From Euphorbia lathyris (Eukaryota > Streptophyta > Magnoliopsida > Malpighiales > Euphorbiaceae): a stretch of 64,000 nucleotides of DNA. Position 1 is the stretch's first letter; each line of letters starts with the position of its first letter. This document shows positions 20,409 to 33,300 of the stretch, piece by piece. The stretch is from contig NC_088911.1 of the NCBI RefSeq assembly GCF_963576675.1, forward strand, positions 84,721,256 to 84,785,255, given 5' to 3'. Position numbers and translations under genes: made by a program. The notes under the pieces were generated by a model. The model ran no database searches. It saw only the letters and a list, made by a program, of their open reading frames with translations, and had not been told where the DNA came from.

Positions 20409-23400
20409 ATGACGGAGGAAAAACGAAATTCCTCCTCTGAGATTAAATCACTGATAATTACACCGCCAAGTGCTGGTCGCACAGATACGACCACTCCTGA
20501 GAATTGTTATAAATGTCACAAGGAAAATGGCTATGCGGATGCTCGCTGGGGGTTGACTCGAAAAACCAAACGACTTGGTGGACAAGGTAAATTGGATCGA
20601 TTTATCCAAATAGAAGGAAGAGAAGATGATAGACTCAAGGAGGACTCGACGAAAAGGAAGAGAAAAAACATAATTAACGTCATAGCTGGCGGACCTGGTT
20701 ATCAGCCAATGGCAAAGAAGGCAAGGATGACCACCCTTGAGAGAATGTCATTAAACCGCCCTTTTTCAGATACAGGTCAGAAGATTGCACCCCATGCGGA
20801 CGCACTGGTTGTCACCATGAGGGTTGAAGGTTGGGAAATAAGGCGAGTAATGATTGATACGGGAAGTTCATGTAACATCATTACACGAGGAGCATTCGCC
20901 AAACTCAAAATTGATCCTGTCCGGGTAGAACCAACTGTGGTCGATATTTTAGGAGTAACTGGTCATACCATTCAGACGAAAGGTCAGGTTACTTTGGACT
21001 GCGAGCTTACTGGGAATGATCAAGTTTGGAGAGAAGATTTGGAGTTTTCGATCTTAGATGGACAATTAGCTTACAATATTATCCTTGGACGACCTTTTAT
21101 CTCCGAAGTTGCAGCTCTTATCTCCATTCGCCATTTAACACTCTACATTCCCACGGCCAAGGGATGCATGATGGTCAAAGGTTGTCAAAAAGTGGCCCAA
21201 GAGACATATTCTGCATCCTTAATGATTCGCCCTCGATCTAAGGAGGAGGATGAGGAGGAACGCGTCACAATGGCTTTGGGGGAAACCGAAATGTACCCTA
21301 TGGTGGATGGGAAGCAGGTGCGGATAGCTAAAAGTCTACAAGGTGAGATCAGAGACGCAATCACCAAAGTACTTGGCGAAACTGAAGATGTTTTCGCGTG
21401 GAAGGATGAAGTACTCCCCGGGATTAGCCCAGACGTGATCACCCATAAACTCAACATTGACAAAAACGCGGTTCTTGTGGCTCAGAAGAGGAGAAACCAT
21501 GGTCCGGAAAGGCAAAAAGTGATTGAGGATGAAATCGCCAAGCTCCAAAAGGCGGATGCCATCGAGGAGGTGCTTTATACCCAGTGGTTGGCGAACGTCG
21601 TACTAGTCAAGAAAGCTGGCGGGTCTTATCGTATGTGCATCGATTTCACAGATCTTAATAAAGCCTGCCCCAAAGATAATTATCCTCTACCGTGCATAGA
21701 CATGCTTGTAGATGGAACTGCCGGTCACGCAATGTATTCCTTTACTGATGTAAAGTCTAGTTATCATCAAATCCCTATGGAGCCCTCGGATAGAATCAAG
21801 ACCTCGTTCGTAACACATCAGGCCACTTATTGTTTCAAAGTTATGCCCTTCGGGCTCAAGAATGCGGGAGCTACCTATCAGAGGATGATGAACAAGATAT
21901 TCGCGGACAATAAAAGTGGTAATTATTCCGTCTACGTAGATGACATGATCATTAAAAGCACGACGGCAGAAAGGCATGCAGAAGATATAAAGGAAGTACT
22001 GGGCGTACTGCGACACCACAACATCAAGTTAAATCCCGAGAAATGCACTTTTGGAGCTACATATGGAAAAATTTTAGGATTCATGATCAGTGAAAAAGGA
22101 GTTAGCCCAAACCCTGACAAAGTCAAAGCAGTTCTTGAGATGCAAGCGCCCCGGAACATCAAGGAGGTACAACGCCTTAACGGGCGTATCATAGCCTTGG
22201 GCAGGTTTATTTCTTGCACAGCCCGTAGATGTCAGCCTTTTTTCGAAGTTATCAAACAGCAAAAAGCATTCGAGTGGAATGAAGATTGTCAGAATGCCTT
22301 TGAAGGAATCAAGCGGTTCCTCACTGAACCACCTATGATGAGTCGACCTTTGAAGGGAGAAGATTTATACATGTATGTATCGGTCACGGATAAAGCCGTA
22401 TGCACGGTCATGATACGGGAGGAGGATGGCCAACAGTTCCCAATTTATTACGTGAGCAAGGTTTTGAAAGATGCTGAAACCAGATATTCAAGACTAGATA
22501 AAATGGCACTGGCTGTTGTAACCACGGCAATACGCCTTAGGCCATATTTTCAGGCGCATACAGTAATAGTTCGTATCAATATACCAATGAGAAAAGTATT
22601 GCAGAAGCCGGACACTTCGGGAAGGTTAATGGAATGGGCGATCCGCCTAGGCGAATTTGATGTAAGATATGAAAGCAGGTCATCATTGAAAAGTCAAGTC
22701 CTGGCGGACTTCGTGAATGAATTCACTGATGAAGGGATATCTCATCCCAAACCTCCGTTAGAAGAATGGTCGATGTATACCGACGGGGCTTCATCGGTGG
22801 AGGGAGCAGGGGTGGGAGTTGTGATCAAGGGTCCCCATTACATAAAATTGCGGTACGTAGCAAAATTAAATTTCCATGCCACTAATAATGCTGCTGAGTA
22901 CGAGGCCATGATATTGGGTCTACGTATACTTCAAGAGATCACCCCGGAGCAGATCGTGATCTACAGTGATTCAAAACTAATGGTCAACCAAGTCATCAAG
23001 AATTACGAGGTAAAAGACGAGATCCTGGCCAAATATGTAGCAGAAGTAAAAAAATTGCTAGATAACCTTGAAGCTAAAGAAGCCAGATGGGAATTGGTTC
23101 ACATACCAAGAGAATCCAACACAGAGGCGGATCAATTGGCCAAAATGGCTTCTTGTGAGACAAACTGGGCGGATCCGGACTGTCCCTTCGAGGTAAAAAT
23201 GGCCCCGGCATTTGTATCTGCAGAAGTAACCCTACTCACAACAGTGGAAGATGATTGGAGGACGGTTATCTGCCAATACTTGCTAAATGGAACATTACCT
23301 GAAGATAAAGAAGAGTCGTGAAGGATAATCAAAAGGGCAGCTTATTTCTCCTTGATCAACGATGGTCTTTATAGAAAATCCTTTAGCCATCCTTGGCTGA

Positions 23401-24498
23401 AGTGCATTCTACCTGAGGAGGGACAGCAAATCCTTAAGGAGCTACACGAGGGATCTTGTGGATCACATGAGGCATCCGCCACGATTTTGAAAAAATCCAG
23501 GTTAGCAGGTTTCTACTGGCCCACGGCCGAGTTAGACGCCCAGAGTTTGGTAGAATCTTATCACAGTTGCCAGATTCATGCAAATGAGTCACACACCACC
23601 AAGCACATCCAAAAACCAATCATTGAAGGCCGTCCGTTCGCCCTCTAGGGAATAGACATTGTTGGCCCATTTCCTCCAACTCGCCGGCAAAAGAGGTATG
23701 TAATAGTGGCGGTGGACCATTTCACCAAATGGGTGGAAGCCGAGGCTGTTTCCTCCATTACAGCGGAGCGGATAGTGGAGTTTGTTAGGGACAACATCGT
23801 GGGAAGATACGGCATTCCACATACTATTATCACCGACAATGGGACACAATTTAACTGTGGCAAATTCAAGGCTTTTTGTGAGGGATTGGGCATCCTGAAC
23901 AGATTCGCTTCCGTTTATTATCCTCAGTCCAATGGAATGACCGAAGTAACCAACCGAACGATTGTAAAAGGGATAAAAAAAGAGACTAGGAGAACACGAC
24001 AAAAAATGGGCGGATCAGCTTACGAGTGTTTTGTGGGCCTATCGTACAACTCCTAGAACTGCTACAGGAGAAACGCCATTCGCCCTTTCTCATGGAGTGG
24101 AGGCCGTAATCCCAGTTGAAATACAAGTCCGCAGTGATCGAGTGGCCTTTTATTGCGAAGAGGACAATGATAAACGGTTAAGGGACCGCCTAGATCGGGT
24201 TGAAGACCGTAGAAACCAATCCTATGTACGCATGGCAGCGTATAAGCAGCGGATTGCCTCTTATCATGACAAAAATGTCAAGCTTGTGGATTTGAAGATG
24301 GGGGATCTGGTGCTTCGTAAAGCTGATAAAATCCAATCTCGAGAAGGCAAAGGCAAGTTAGGGATCAATTGGGTAGGTCCATACCAGATAGTGGAGAAGG
24401 TTGGACCAGCCACATTCAAAATACAAGATACGGAGGGAAATACGCTACCACGCACGTGGAATCTCCAAAACCTCCGCAAATACTTCGTCAGAAAATGA
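20409..24498 (+). pseudogene. T polyprotein: gag remnant, protease, RT, RNase H, second RNase H, integrase
   Basis: The first open part (20409-23321, 970 residues) starts MTEEKRNSSSEIKSLI. It then jumps to a degenerate knuckle-like NCYKCHKENGYADARW, so the gag body is missing. The protease has DTGSS near residue 150. The RT has YVDDM at residues 509-513. The first RNase H contains YYVSKVLKDAETRYSRLDK. The second, archaeal-type RNase H begins MYTDGASS at residue 789, with AAEYEAMILGL and YSDSK. A TGA at 23319 and a TAG at 23646 interrupt the frame. An extra A in a seven-A run near 23971 shifts the frame inside the integrase. The integrase retains TDNGTQF, WAYRTTPRTATGETPF and a basic tail. In its zinc finger the first Cys of the usual C-X2-C pair is Tyr (ESYHSCQ). 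It was recently functional except for gag. Confidence 0.93.
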
Positions 24499-25235
24499 AG
24501 CACGCTCACGGTCTTGAGTACTCTTTTTTCCTTTAGCAAGCTTTTTTTCCCATGTGGGTTTTCTTGTTAAACGGTTATCAAATGAAGCTCCTTTATAAAA
24601 GACCTATTCGCTGTAATAAGGTGTCTTTTCCATTAATAAACATGGTTGATCAACTTTATATCCTTTACTGTTGCAATTTTAGTATGTTACAAAGAGAACA
24701 TCCCGAGTTCTCTACATTCACAATAGATCCGCCACTAGGCGGATCATGGTCACCGATAGAGTTAAAACGATCCTTGGACGCAAGGTCTCTACACTCTCAT
24801 ATCCTTCCCAGAGAAGGATTTATAAGTCCTGCGGGCGGATCATTTCACCTCAAAGATAGGTAACAAATTGAACCCCTGGGCAGCTTTACTTCCTCCAAGA
24901 AGGAATAGAACAGCTTCAAAACCTTCACAAAGGTTCATATAATAGAGTATGGCTGGCCACCTACTCCAATCTTTAAGTAAAAGCGGAAAAATAGGGTTAT
25001 CCCCTTTCTTCTTCGCCCTCACTACTTGAGGGTCCTCCTCCACATTCATAGATTCGCCACCAGTAAAGATACCACCTAAGGGACAAAATCTAACGAACAG
25101 ACGAAATCAAATCATCTGTCACAATTATGATGTCACTATACGTGCCGGCCATAAAAAAACATCGAACAAAATGCTCACAGAAGCATAGAACGGCGCATAG
25201 AAGTCCAAAAGCCCTGAAGGACTTTAAAAGCCTTT
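24499..25235 (+). other. T 3' untranslated internal region
   Basis: About 740 bp lie between the integrase stop and the polypurine tract. They include short repeated GATCCGCC/GGCGGATC-like words (near 24726, 24738 and 24835). No coding similarity is seen. Confidence 0.6.
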
Positions 25236-25247
25236 TGAGGGGGCTTC
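25236..25247 (+). promoter_or_regulatory. Polypurine tract of T
   Basis: TGAGGGGGCTTC ends where the 3' LTR begins (TGATAACATC at 25248). The GAGGGGG core is the likely plus-strand primer site. Confidence 0.7.
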
Positions 25248-25723
25248 TGATAACATCGGGATATTATCGCAAGGACCAAAAGAGATAATCGCCTCAAGTA
25301 TGCCACGTGGCATAGGAAGCCGCCCGGAGGATCCCCCTGCGTTAGCTCTAAGAGATCCGTTGGTGGATCTCTATGGCGAATCTCTCCATTTACCTAAGTA
25401 ACGGCTAACCGTCAACTCGGCCATAATGATCATTAAATGAATCATTAATAGTCTTAACCCGCCAGGTTAAGAGTAACTTGTAATCGCCATTAAATGAGCA
25501 TTAATGGAGACTCTCTAGTTACTTAGAAGTTACAAATCCATCAAACTATAAATAGCCTACGTCTAGGCTATCGAGGTATATATATTCTTACTCTTCGCTA
25601 AGCTTTGTCCATACAGTTTATTCTCCATATTTGTTACTGACTTTGGCATCGGAGTGTCCCCGGCCGATCCCAACGGCGCCTCACAGGGACGTGATCTGAT
25701 TGGAAATTTATCCAGTGTTATCA
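25248..25723 (+). repeat. 3' LTR of T
   Basis: It is 476 bp, the same length as the 5' LTR, with about six base differences (for example CACAAGG versus CGCAAGG, and CATAGGG versus CACAGGG). TSD AACAG follows at 25724-25728. Confidence 0.95.
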
Positions 25724-26015
25724 AACAGTGATATATCAATCCTAAACATATCACTTGACTTGGGGTGGTTTTAAGTTTATTAGTTTATTATAAAGTTTTG
25801 TCTCACTTCATGCTTGTATGAACACTTTATAATCACTTTAAAACAAAATTACGGATTTCCTTTTATTAGACTTTATTTAGTGCTTAAAAGGGATTGCCTT
25901 TATATAGTTATAAAACATATATCTCATTAAAACAAATGATATAAAGAACAATTCATTTATATTAAGTTTGTATCCTAGAACAATTGTCTATAGGACACTA
26001 AACCCCAACACCTTT

Positions 26016-26136
26016 TCAATGTATGTAGCTTGTGAAAGACCAAGCAGTCTTCTTGATCTATCTCTATAGATCTTTATCCCTAGTATATAAGCTGCTTCAC
26101 CAAGGACTTTCATGGAGAAGTTACCTGATAACCATA
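26016..26136 (-). pseudogene. Copia C RT fragment between D1 and E
   Basis: Minus-strand translation reads WLSGNFSMKVLGEAAYILGI, KIYRDRSRRLLGLSQATYIE and KV, and is continuous with the frame at 18288. This is the RT segment just after the catalytic YVDD motif in copia elements. It is cut at 26137 by the LTR of E. Confidence 0.88.
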
Positions 26137-27280
26137 TGGTATGTAAAATATGGACGCTAGCAAGTGTACTAGGTCGTGTGAAGTATTTAGTAAGACCAAG
26201 TGTCGTATTCCACAGGGATTGGAATTAAGTGAGAAGAATAAGTTTCCTTAAGTGTTAGACGTAAAACTTTGAGTGTGTGAATGATATCAAATTAGCATAA
26301 ATAAAAGCTAAATAGTAATAAGTGGAATGAATTAAAGATGAACAGGCACAGACCTAGCCACACGCCTATGAACAACTGTGCCTAACCTTTATCATTTAGT
26401 GAAGTAGATTTATATTCTTGAGTTGGGTCTCTCCCTCATTGGTCACTAAGGTCCGGTGTCCTATTTCCAAAGATACTAAGTGAGTAATATTAACCAAGTG
26501 TCTTTATGCTAACATACAAACAAGCATTAAGCAATAGGGAGCATTCATAAAGAAACCCTAATATGTGGTAGTTTTCGTGTCCGTCCACTACAACATATGT
26601 CGATTAGTTGTTTTCGTTACATCGGAGCATCGTCGTGTCATCTTTGGTAACCATAAAATAGACTTGATCTTAATCTATTCGTTAAGCATACTAATAACAC
26701 TCAATCATGGATAAAAATACTTCATTAATTAATAAAAGAAACTTACAGTCGCCGTTTAAATGGCTGGTTAGGCCTGCACAAAGGATTATTCACTCATTGT
26801 CATTAGTGAATAGCTTGTTCTTCCCAAAAAACATTCTTCCGACCGAAAATATAAAAACAGAGAAAAACTAATGGTGGCGGTAGTGCCGAGATCCCTATTA
26901 CAATCATATTCCCTTCCTATTTATACTCCCCTACATCAACCCTAATTATAAGGGTAAAAAATCACAAAAAGTAAATACAAGGACAAGTGAACAATCCTCC
27001 TACACTTGGCGCAAGATGGAAAGCTATCTTGCTTTCCACGTTTATCTCTCTTTCTCTCTCCTGTAGCTTGCTCGACCCGTGCGTTTATCTGTTTCCTTCC
27101 AAATGACCCGTTAATGTCGTTGTTTAAGCTGTTCTGTTCTACTGAAAGGCTATTCGTGAGTATTCCTGCTTCGAACTGTTATTTCTGCATGTTTCTTCCA
27201 TTTCTGGTTGAAAACTAAGACTTTGAAGCTCTTTTCCATGAATGTTCATCCTCTTTTATTTGCTCCTTTTACTCGCATCA
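26137..27280 (-). repeat. 3' LTR of E
   Basis: It is 1,144 bp, begins TGGTATGTAAAA and ends ACTCGCATCA. It differs from its partner at a few percent of sites in the first 170 bp. It is homologous to the G LTR (46448-47594). Confidence 0.92.
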
Positions 27281-28556
27281 AATTACCCCCAACTTAAGAT
27301 TTTGCTTATCCTCAAGCAACACATCAAAATGAAAATGAAGGAACAGGTAAAATTATCACAAACAAATAAACAGCTAAGTAGATGCAGTTAAGGTTTCTCT
27401 AATGATTGTAAAATTCATATGATGAGTAATTAAGCAGATACAACTAGCTAGTGAATCCCCTGATCAAAAGTCAATCATTTTCCTAGTACTTCTGGGATTT
27501 CGCTCATTTCTCACAGTGTTTGATCTCTGTTTGTGGGGTGTTTAAGTCACTCGACAACTATGCATACAAAGAATAAATTTTTGACTTGCCTTCTTGTCTA
27601 ACAGATACTCGAAGTTTTTCTTGGCACCTTCGGATTCATTACAAGGGTGAGGGGTGGTTTAAATGGTTGATTGATTGAAATTTATGATTGGAGCAGGTGT
27701 TTTATGGTGAAGGTGGATCGGTCTAGCTTGGAGAGCTGGTTTGTCATTGTTTCTAGGCTTTCCTGATTTATTTTTCTTTTGAGCATTTGAGAGGGAACCA
27801 TTTTCCTTCTTTTGTTTTGATAAGGATTTTGTTTTCTAAGTGACTGTGTCCCCTTGGATAGGTTTTTGGAAACACGGCCCTTTTCTTTTACTAACCAGCT
27901 CCCAGCTATGGGTGTTTGGTGGTGAGTGGTTGGGTGTTCATCCTCTTATGCCAAGATTCATTTCTTTCTACTGAAAGGAAAACAAGGCAAAATCTTAACT
28001 TACCTAAAATATGCAAAGCCCACTCTTCAACAATATTATTGCAACAATGTGCAAGATTTAGGCACAAGCCTCACTGGTTGTTTGTACTTAGCCAACAATT
28101 AACATGATCAGGGACTTCACAAACTAATTGATCAACCTCAACTACTCATCATCGATTATCACATCATCACAAAAAACAACATTGCATGGCAACTTAACTA
28201 TTCAAAGTTTGATCAATTCAACCCAAAATGAAGATGAATGGGTGAGTGGCGGGTGCAGCGCACAGGGTGATTATGATGTTTGTGCTTTGTTTTTGTTTTT
28301 ATGGGGTGGTGCCGATGTGAAGCGAGGATCAAACAAAAATTAAAAGTGGGAATAAAATAATAGAGCAAGGCAAAATAGCATAGCATAATCGAACAGTCAA
28401 ACAGTTGCTAAAACGTTGTTCCCCTACCCCCAACTTCAACAAAACATTGTCCTCAATGTAAGACAATTGGGTAAAAGACAGACGCCAACATCATCGCGCG
28501 GAAACAATAGCAGCAACAAGTCAAACAAAGGATAGAGAGAAAGAGAGTGGGACATT
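27281..28556 (-). other. Polypurine tract and 3' non-coding region of E
   Basis: The minus strand reads TTAAGTTGGGGGTAATT directly before LTR start TGATGCGAG, a clear polypurine tract (27281-27298). The CTTGAGGATAAG motif follows at about 27307-27318. The remaining 1.2 kb up to the ORF1 stop has no coding similarity. Confidence 0.75.
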
Positions 28557-29874
28557 TACACTGTGGGGGACTGGGAGGACTCGGCCTCCTCGTCAGCAGT
28601 AGGTTTTGCAGCAGATGGTGTGGGTCCTTCTTCAATTGGTTCATTGTTTTTGATGGGGCTCCTATGTGATTCATCAGATACATGGGGCTATGGTGCGGAC
28701 TGGCTGTTCCCTTCTAGAATGGCTATCCTGGCTCGTAAGATCTCCAATTCTTACTCGTAAGAGTTGATTCATTGTTCCATCACACGCATGTTGATGAGGA
28801 TGGTCTTCATGCTCATCCGAGCGGCAATGTGGTAGATTTTATTATCATCACCGGTTGGTGGTTGCTCTAGGACGGTGCGTATTGGGGTGACTTGAACAGG
28901 TTCTGGCATGGAATCCTTGGACCTTCGTCTTTTGGATGGACCAGGTGCGTCTTTGTCTTTTTTCTTAAGCTGCTCCGCTTCTCGCCATAGGTACCAAACT
29001 CCTTTGATATCGCAATAGATTTCAATCCTCTTCATCACCTGCAAGTTCAATGGTTCCATAACTGGACCAAGGGTTAGTGTAGTGATTTTGGGATCGAAAA
29101 ATCCCAAGTTCTGAGCAATGGTGGTGATGAATGGTCCACAAAACAGGCCAACGACATTCTTCTTCTGTTGTAGCGAGGCAATGTACTCAGCAAAATAATA
29201 CCCAACATTCAGCGGCTTCCGATCTCGTAAACAGGCTAGTGCGAATAGGTCAGCGGATGGTACTGTGGCTTGATGGACCCTGCCAAAAAGTGAACCAGCG
29301 AGTATACGGTGTAAATATTTCAGGGAATAGTTCTTGATACCTAAGGCCTTGGATGAACTGGGGTTATAATCGGTGTGACCAGTGATTGCATGCTAAAAGG
29401 AGTTAGCGTCGAAGTCCTGGGGGATCTCTCTGTGCGCCGATAAGTAAGGTTCTTCTTCAAGTTTGGTATGGTCGACCAAGTCAAGGAAAACATTCATTTT
29501 GTTGATGGAGCAGTTCATGTGGTTCCCCATTAACCGAAATTAGTAACGCTTGACTTGACATCGTGTTGGAAGGTGGAAATGAACTCCATCGTGAGTTCGT
29601 GGTATGTGCACTCCTTGATGGCCAGAAATTTAGCCAAATTAGCTGCTTGACCTTTGTGTCAAGACCTACCTCGCGCAAACTTTCCCAGCAAATTTTTTCT
29701 GGTGGCACACAGCTCCGTGTTTCGGAAAGTTTCGTAATTGGTTTGCTCTATCTCATCGGAGAAGGTTAGGAGGTGCTTGGAGAGGACAAGAGAATTTTGG
29801 GTACTAGAGCTTACATCAGGTTTCTTCTCTTTGCCCTTGGTGGCAGTGGCGGACCTTGTGTTCTTTCGTGCCAT
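28557..29874 (-). pseudogene. Athila ORF1-type gene of E
   Basis: The gene begins MARKNTRSATATKGKEKKPD at 29874. In changing frames it continues with NLAKFLAIKECTYHELTMEF, NYSLKYLHRILAGSLFGRVH, ATVPSADLFALACLRDRKPL and NVGYYFAEYIASLQQKKNVV. It ends with an acidic/basic tail (KKKDKDAPGPSKRRRSKDS, then EEAESSQSPTV and stop near 28557). The pattern of a repeated Leu/Ala core with a downstream charged tail parallels the ORF1-type gene of N. Its location between integrase and 3' LTR is where Athila elements carry a third gene, sometimes called env-like. At least two frameshifts and several stops make it dead. Function is not known. Confidence 0.75.
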
Positions 29875-30353
29875 GGCAGAGTATCAACAGGCGGTTAGTG
29901 ATTTTCTAGGTTAGGAAAAAGTGGAGGTTCAGTAGAAAGGTGAGACCTTTATACAAGATGGAGAGGGAGAGTGAACCGTCAAGGATGGTTGCAACCGTTT
30001 GGACCAATCACTTTTCTTATTCCACCGTGAGAATAGGGAATCAAATTGCCATGTTTGGAAAGAGGAGTAGCCACATCAATGCTTATGACCGTTGAGAATG
30101 AGGGCCTGCCGTCCGACAAATCTTCATTAAAGGACATGACGGCTCGGGCGGTGGCTATCTCACGTGTGGTGCGGGTTGGTGAGAGGAATGATTGTTCGTA
30201 CTTCCCTATGTACTTAGAGATATGTTTATTCAAAAGGTGGACTAGAATAGGAAAGGTTAGCACAAAATAAAATTTAACTACGTTGCAGAATTTAAAATTA
30301 AACTATATTAAGAATTAAATTTAAATTTTATTTACCCCCAACATTTTGATTTG
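29875..30353 (-). other. Spacer between pol and ORF1 in E
   Basis: It is non-coding. At 30331-30336 the plus strand has TACCCCC (minus GGGGGTA), resembling the terminal polypurine tract and possibly an internal central tract. This interpretation is tentative. Confidence 0.5.
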
Positions 30354-33300
30354 TCATGGTTTGCTCAAACAATGGGTGATGCCCACTGGTCCGGGAGGTT
30401 CGTGGGTGAAGTAAGGTTTCAGACGTTGTCCATTAACTTTGAATATCTCTCCGTCAGTGTTCTGGATCTCTATCGCCCCGTGAGAGAATATGCGGTGTAT
30501 AATGAATGGTCCGGACCATCACGAGTGAAGTTTACCAAGGAACAGGAGTAGGCGTGAATTGTAAAGGAGGACTTGTTCGCCTTGTTGAAAGTGTTTTGCT
30601 TGAATGCGCTGATCATGCCACTTTTTTGTCTGTTCCTTATACTTGAGTGCATTTTCATAAGCGAACAGTCTGAATTCATCCATCTCATTTAACTGAGCAC
30701 ACCTGTTCTGCTTAATATCCTGATCATCAAAATTTAAAAATGTTAGTGCCCAGTAGGCCCGATGTTCTAACTCAACAGGGAGGTGGCATGCTTTTCCGAA
30801 CAGGAGCCAAAAAGGGGACATCCCTATGGGTGTTTTATAGGCTGTTCGGTAAGCCTACAGTGCATTATCGAGTTTTAGAGACCAGTCCTTTCGTGAAGAA
30901 TTGACTATTTTTTCTAAAATTTGCTTCAGCTCCCTGTTGGATAGTTCAACCTGTCCGCTTGTTTGGGGGTGGTATCGTGTGGCTATACGATGTGTGACAC
31001 CATATTTCTGAAGAAGTTTTTCAAATAGTTGGTTGCAGAAATGAGTACCTTGATCACTTATAATTGCCCTTTGTACTCCAAATCTGGTGAACAACTGTTT
31101 TAAAAATTTAATCACTACCTTTGCGTCATTTGAAGGGTACGCACATGCTTCCACCCATTTACTCACGTAATCCACATCGACTAGGATATACTAATTCCCA
31201 AAGGAGATGGGGAATGGTCCCATGAAGTCGATGCCCCATACATCAAAAATTTCGCAAACAACAATGTTGTTTAGAGACATGGCGTTTCGGGCAGAAATGT
31301 TGCCTGTGCGTTGGCATTCATTGCATCGTTGAACGAACTGTTGGGCATCTTTGTATATGGTGGGCCAGAAGAATCCTGCTTGAAACACCTTTGCAGTTGT
31401 TCGGTTGGCCCCAAAATGTCCACCTGATTCCGTGGCGTGGCATTTGTGCAAGATCTCCGTTCCTTCTTCTTTGGTCACACACCTTCGCAAGAGCTGGTCT
31501 GCACATAATTTAAAAAGGTAAGGTTCCTCCCAAATGTAATATTTAAGTTCAGAATAAAACTTCCGTTTTCAATTTGTAGAATATCGAAAAGGTTTTATTT
31601 TGCACGCCAAGAAGTTCGTGATGTCAGCAAACCAGGGGAGTGTGGAGATTGCAAACAGTTTTTCATCAGGAACATGCTCGAGGATCTCGGGTTGTTCGAT
31701 CTCCGTGGTTGCTTCTATTCTGGATAGGTGATCAGCTGCTAGATTTTTGGATCCCTTTTTGTCCTTGATCTCTAAATCGTATTCTTGTAGAAGCAACAAC
31801 CGTCATATTAATCGTGGTTTAGCATCCTTTTTGGCAAACATGTATTTTAACGCCGAGTGGTCTGTATAAACAGTCACCCTTAAAAGTACAAGGTAGGGGC
31901 AAAATTTGTCGAATGCGTAGACCACTGCAAGCAACTCTTTTTCCGTGGTTGTGTAATTCTGCTGAGCTTTGTTCAGAGTTTTGCTTGCATAGTGTATGGG
32001 CTTAAATTTCTTGTTAATTCGTTGTTTAAGAACAGCCCCTACATTGAGATCACTGGCATCGCACATGAGCTCGAATGGTGCATCCCAATCTGGTGAAGTG
32101 AGTATAGGTGCATGTGTCAAAAGTTTCTTGATATTTTCGAATGCCTGGTTGCATTCGTCTGTGAAGATGAAGTCAGCTTCCTTGTGTAGTAGTGCGGAGA
32201 GTGGTTGTGTGATCTTCGAAAAATCTTTGATGAACCGTTTGTAGAATCCAGCGTGTCCTAAAAAACTTCGAATATCCTTAACCGTTTTGTGTGCAGGTAG
32301 TTTCTCAATTACTTCCACTTTAGCCTTGTCAACTTCTAGTCCTTTTCTTGATATTTTATGTCCGAGCACAATGCCCCCTGTCACCATAAAATGGCATTTT
32401 TCCCAATTTAGAACCAGTTGTGTTTCCGTGCATCTCTCTAGAACAGCTTCTAGGTTTTCTAAACATGCTTCGAATGATGTGTCGTAGACAGAAAAATCAT
32501 CCATGAATATTTCAACTGTTTTCTCAATCATATCATGAAATATGGCCATCATACATCTCTGAAATGTTGCTGGAGCATTGCACAACCCAAAAGGCATGTG
32601 TTTGTATGCAAAGGTCCCATATGGACAGGTGAACGTGGTATTTGGTGCAGATGTGAATCTGGTTGTACCCTAAATATCCATCCAAGAAACAATAGAACTG
32701 ATAACCAACTAGTCACTCTAACATCTGATCGATGAAAGGTAAGGGGAAGTGATCCTTTCTTGTTGCTTCGTTGAGCTTCCTGTAGTCAATGCACATCCGC
32801 CAGCCTGTGATTGTTCTTGTGGGGATGAGCTCATTTTTTGGTTCCTCCTTTCTTGGGAACAACTTGGACGGGACTGGTCCACATACTATCTAAAATGGAG
32901 TAAATGATTCCTGCCTCGATGAGTTTGATCACCTCTGCCTTCACAACTTCTTTCATATGTGGGTTTAGTCATCTTTGCGGTTGCACAGTTGGTCGATGGT
33001 CTTCTTCCATTAAAATCTTGTGCATACAAATTGTTGGGCTAATCCCCTTTATATCCTCTATTTTCCATGCTAGAGCCTCCTTGTGCTTTCTTAAGATGGT
33101 GAGCAATTGCTCCTTCTGATCCTTTGTCAATGTCGCCGAAATTATCACTGGTCTACTGTTTGGTGGGTCCAGAAATGCGTATTCTAGGTGATCGGGCAAC
33201 TGTATGGATGGCAACGGGTATGGTACCCGCGGGTAGTGCCAATCCCAAACCCTTACCCTTTTATTTTTTAATTACTCGTACACTTCCCATTACCCTAACA

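Larger units (their letters stand above)
19870..25723 (+). mobile_element. Tat-lineage Ty3/gypsy element T (young, gag-deleted)
   Basis: The element is flanked by AACAG (19865-19869, 25724-25728) and has LTRs of exactly 476 bp each (19870-20345, 25248-25723). I count about six substitutions between the LTRs, so it is the youngest element in the window. It is 5.85 kb long. It encodes protease, RT, RNase H, a second RNase H and integrase, in that order, on the plus strand. The gag body is deleted. The second RNase H between the first RNase H and the integrase is the known hallmark of the Tat lineage. Confidence 0.95.
18294..26010 (-). mobile_element. Solo copia LTR D1, split by Tat element T
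   Basis: The element begins TGTTGG and ends CCAACA, and is flanked by CCTTT (18289-18293, 26011-26015) inside the C polymerase gene. Without element T it is about 1.86 kb, the length of one C-family LTR, and has no internal region. It is therefore a solo LTR left by LTR-LTR recombination. It is more diverged from the C LTRs than they are from each other, for example at the TGTTGGAAATTAGG end. Confidence 0.9.

Noticed and set aside
23319..23321. Programmed stop-codon readthrough in T
   Set aside because: A second stop (TAG at 23646) and a homopolymer frameshift also interrupt the polyprotein, so ordinary decay explains it.
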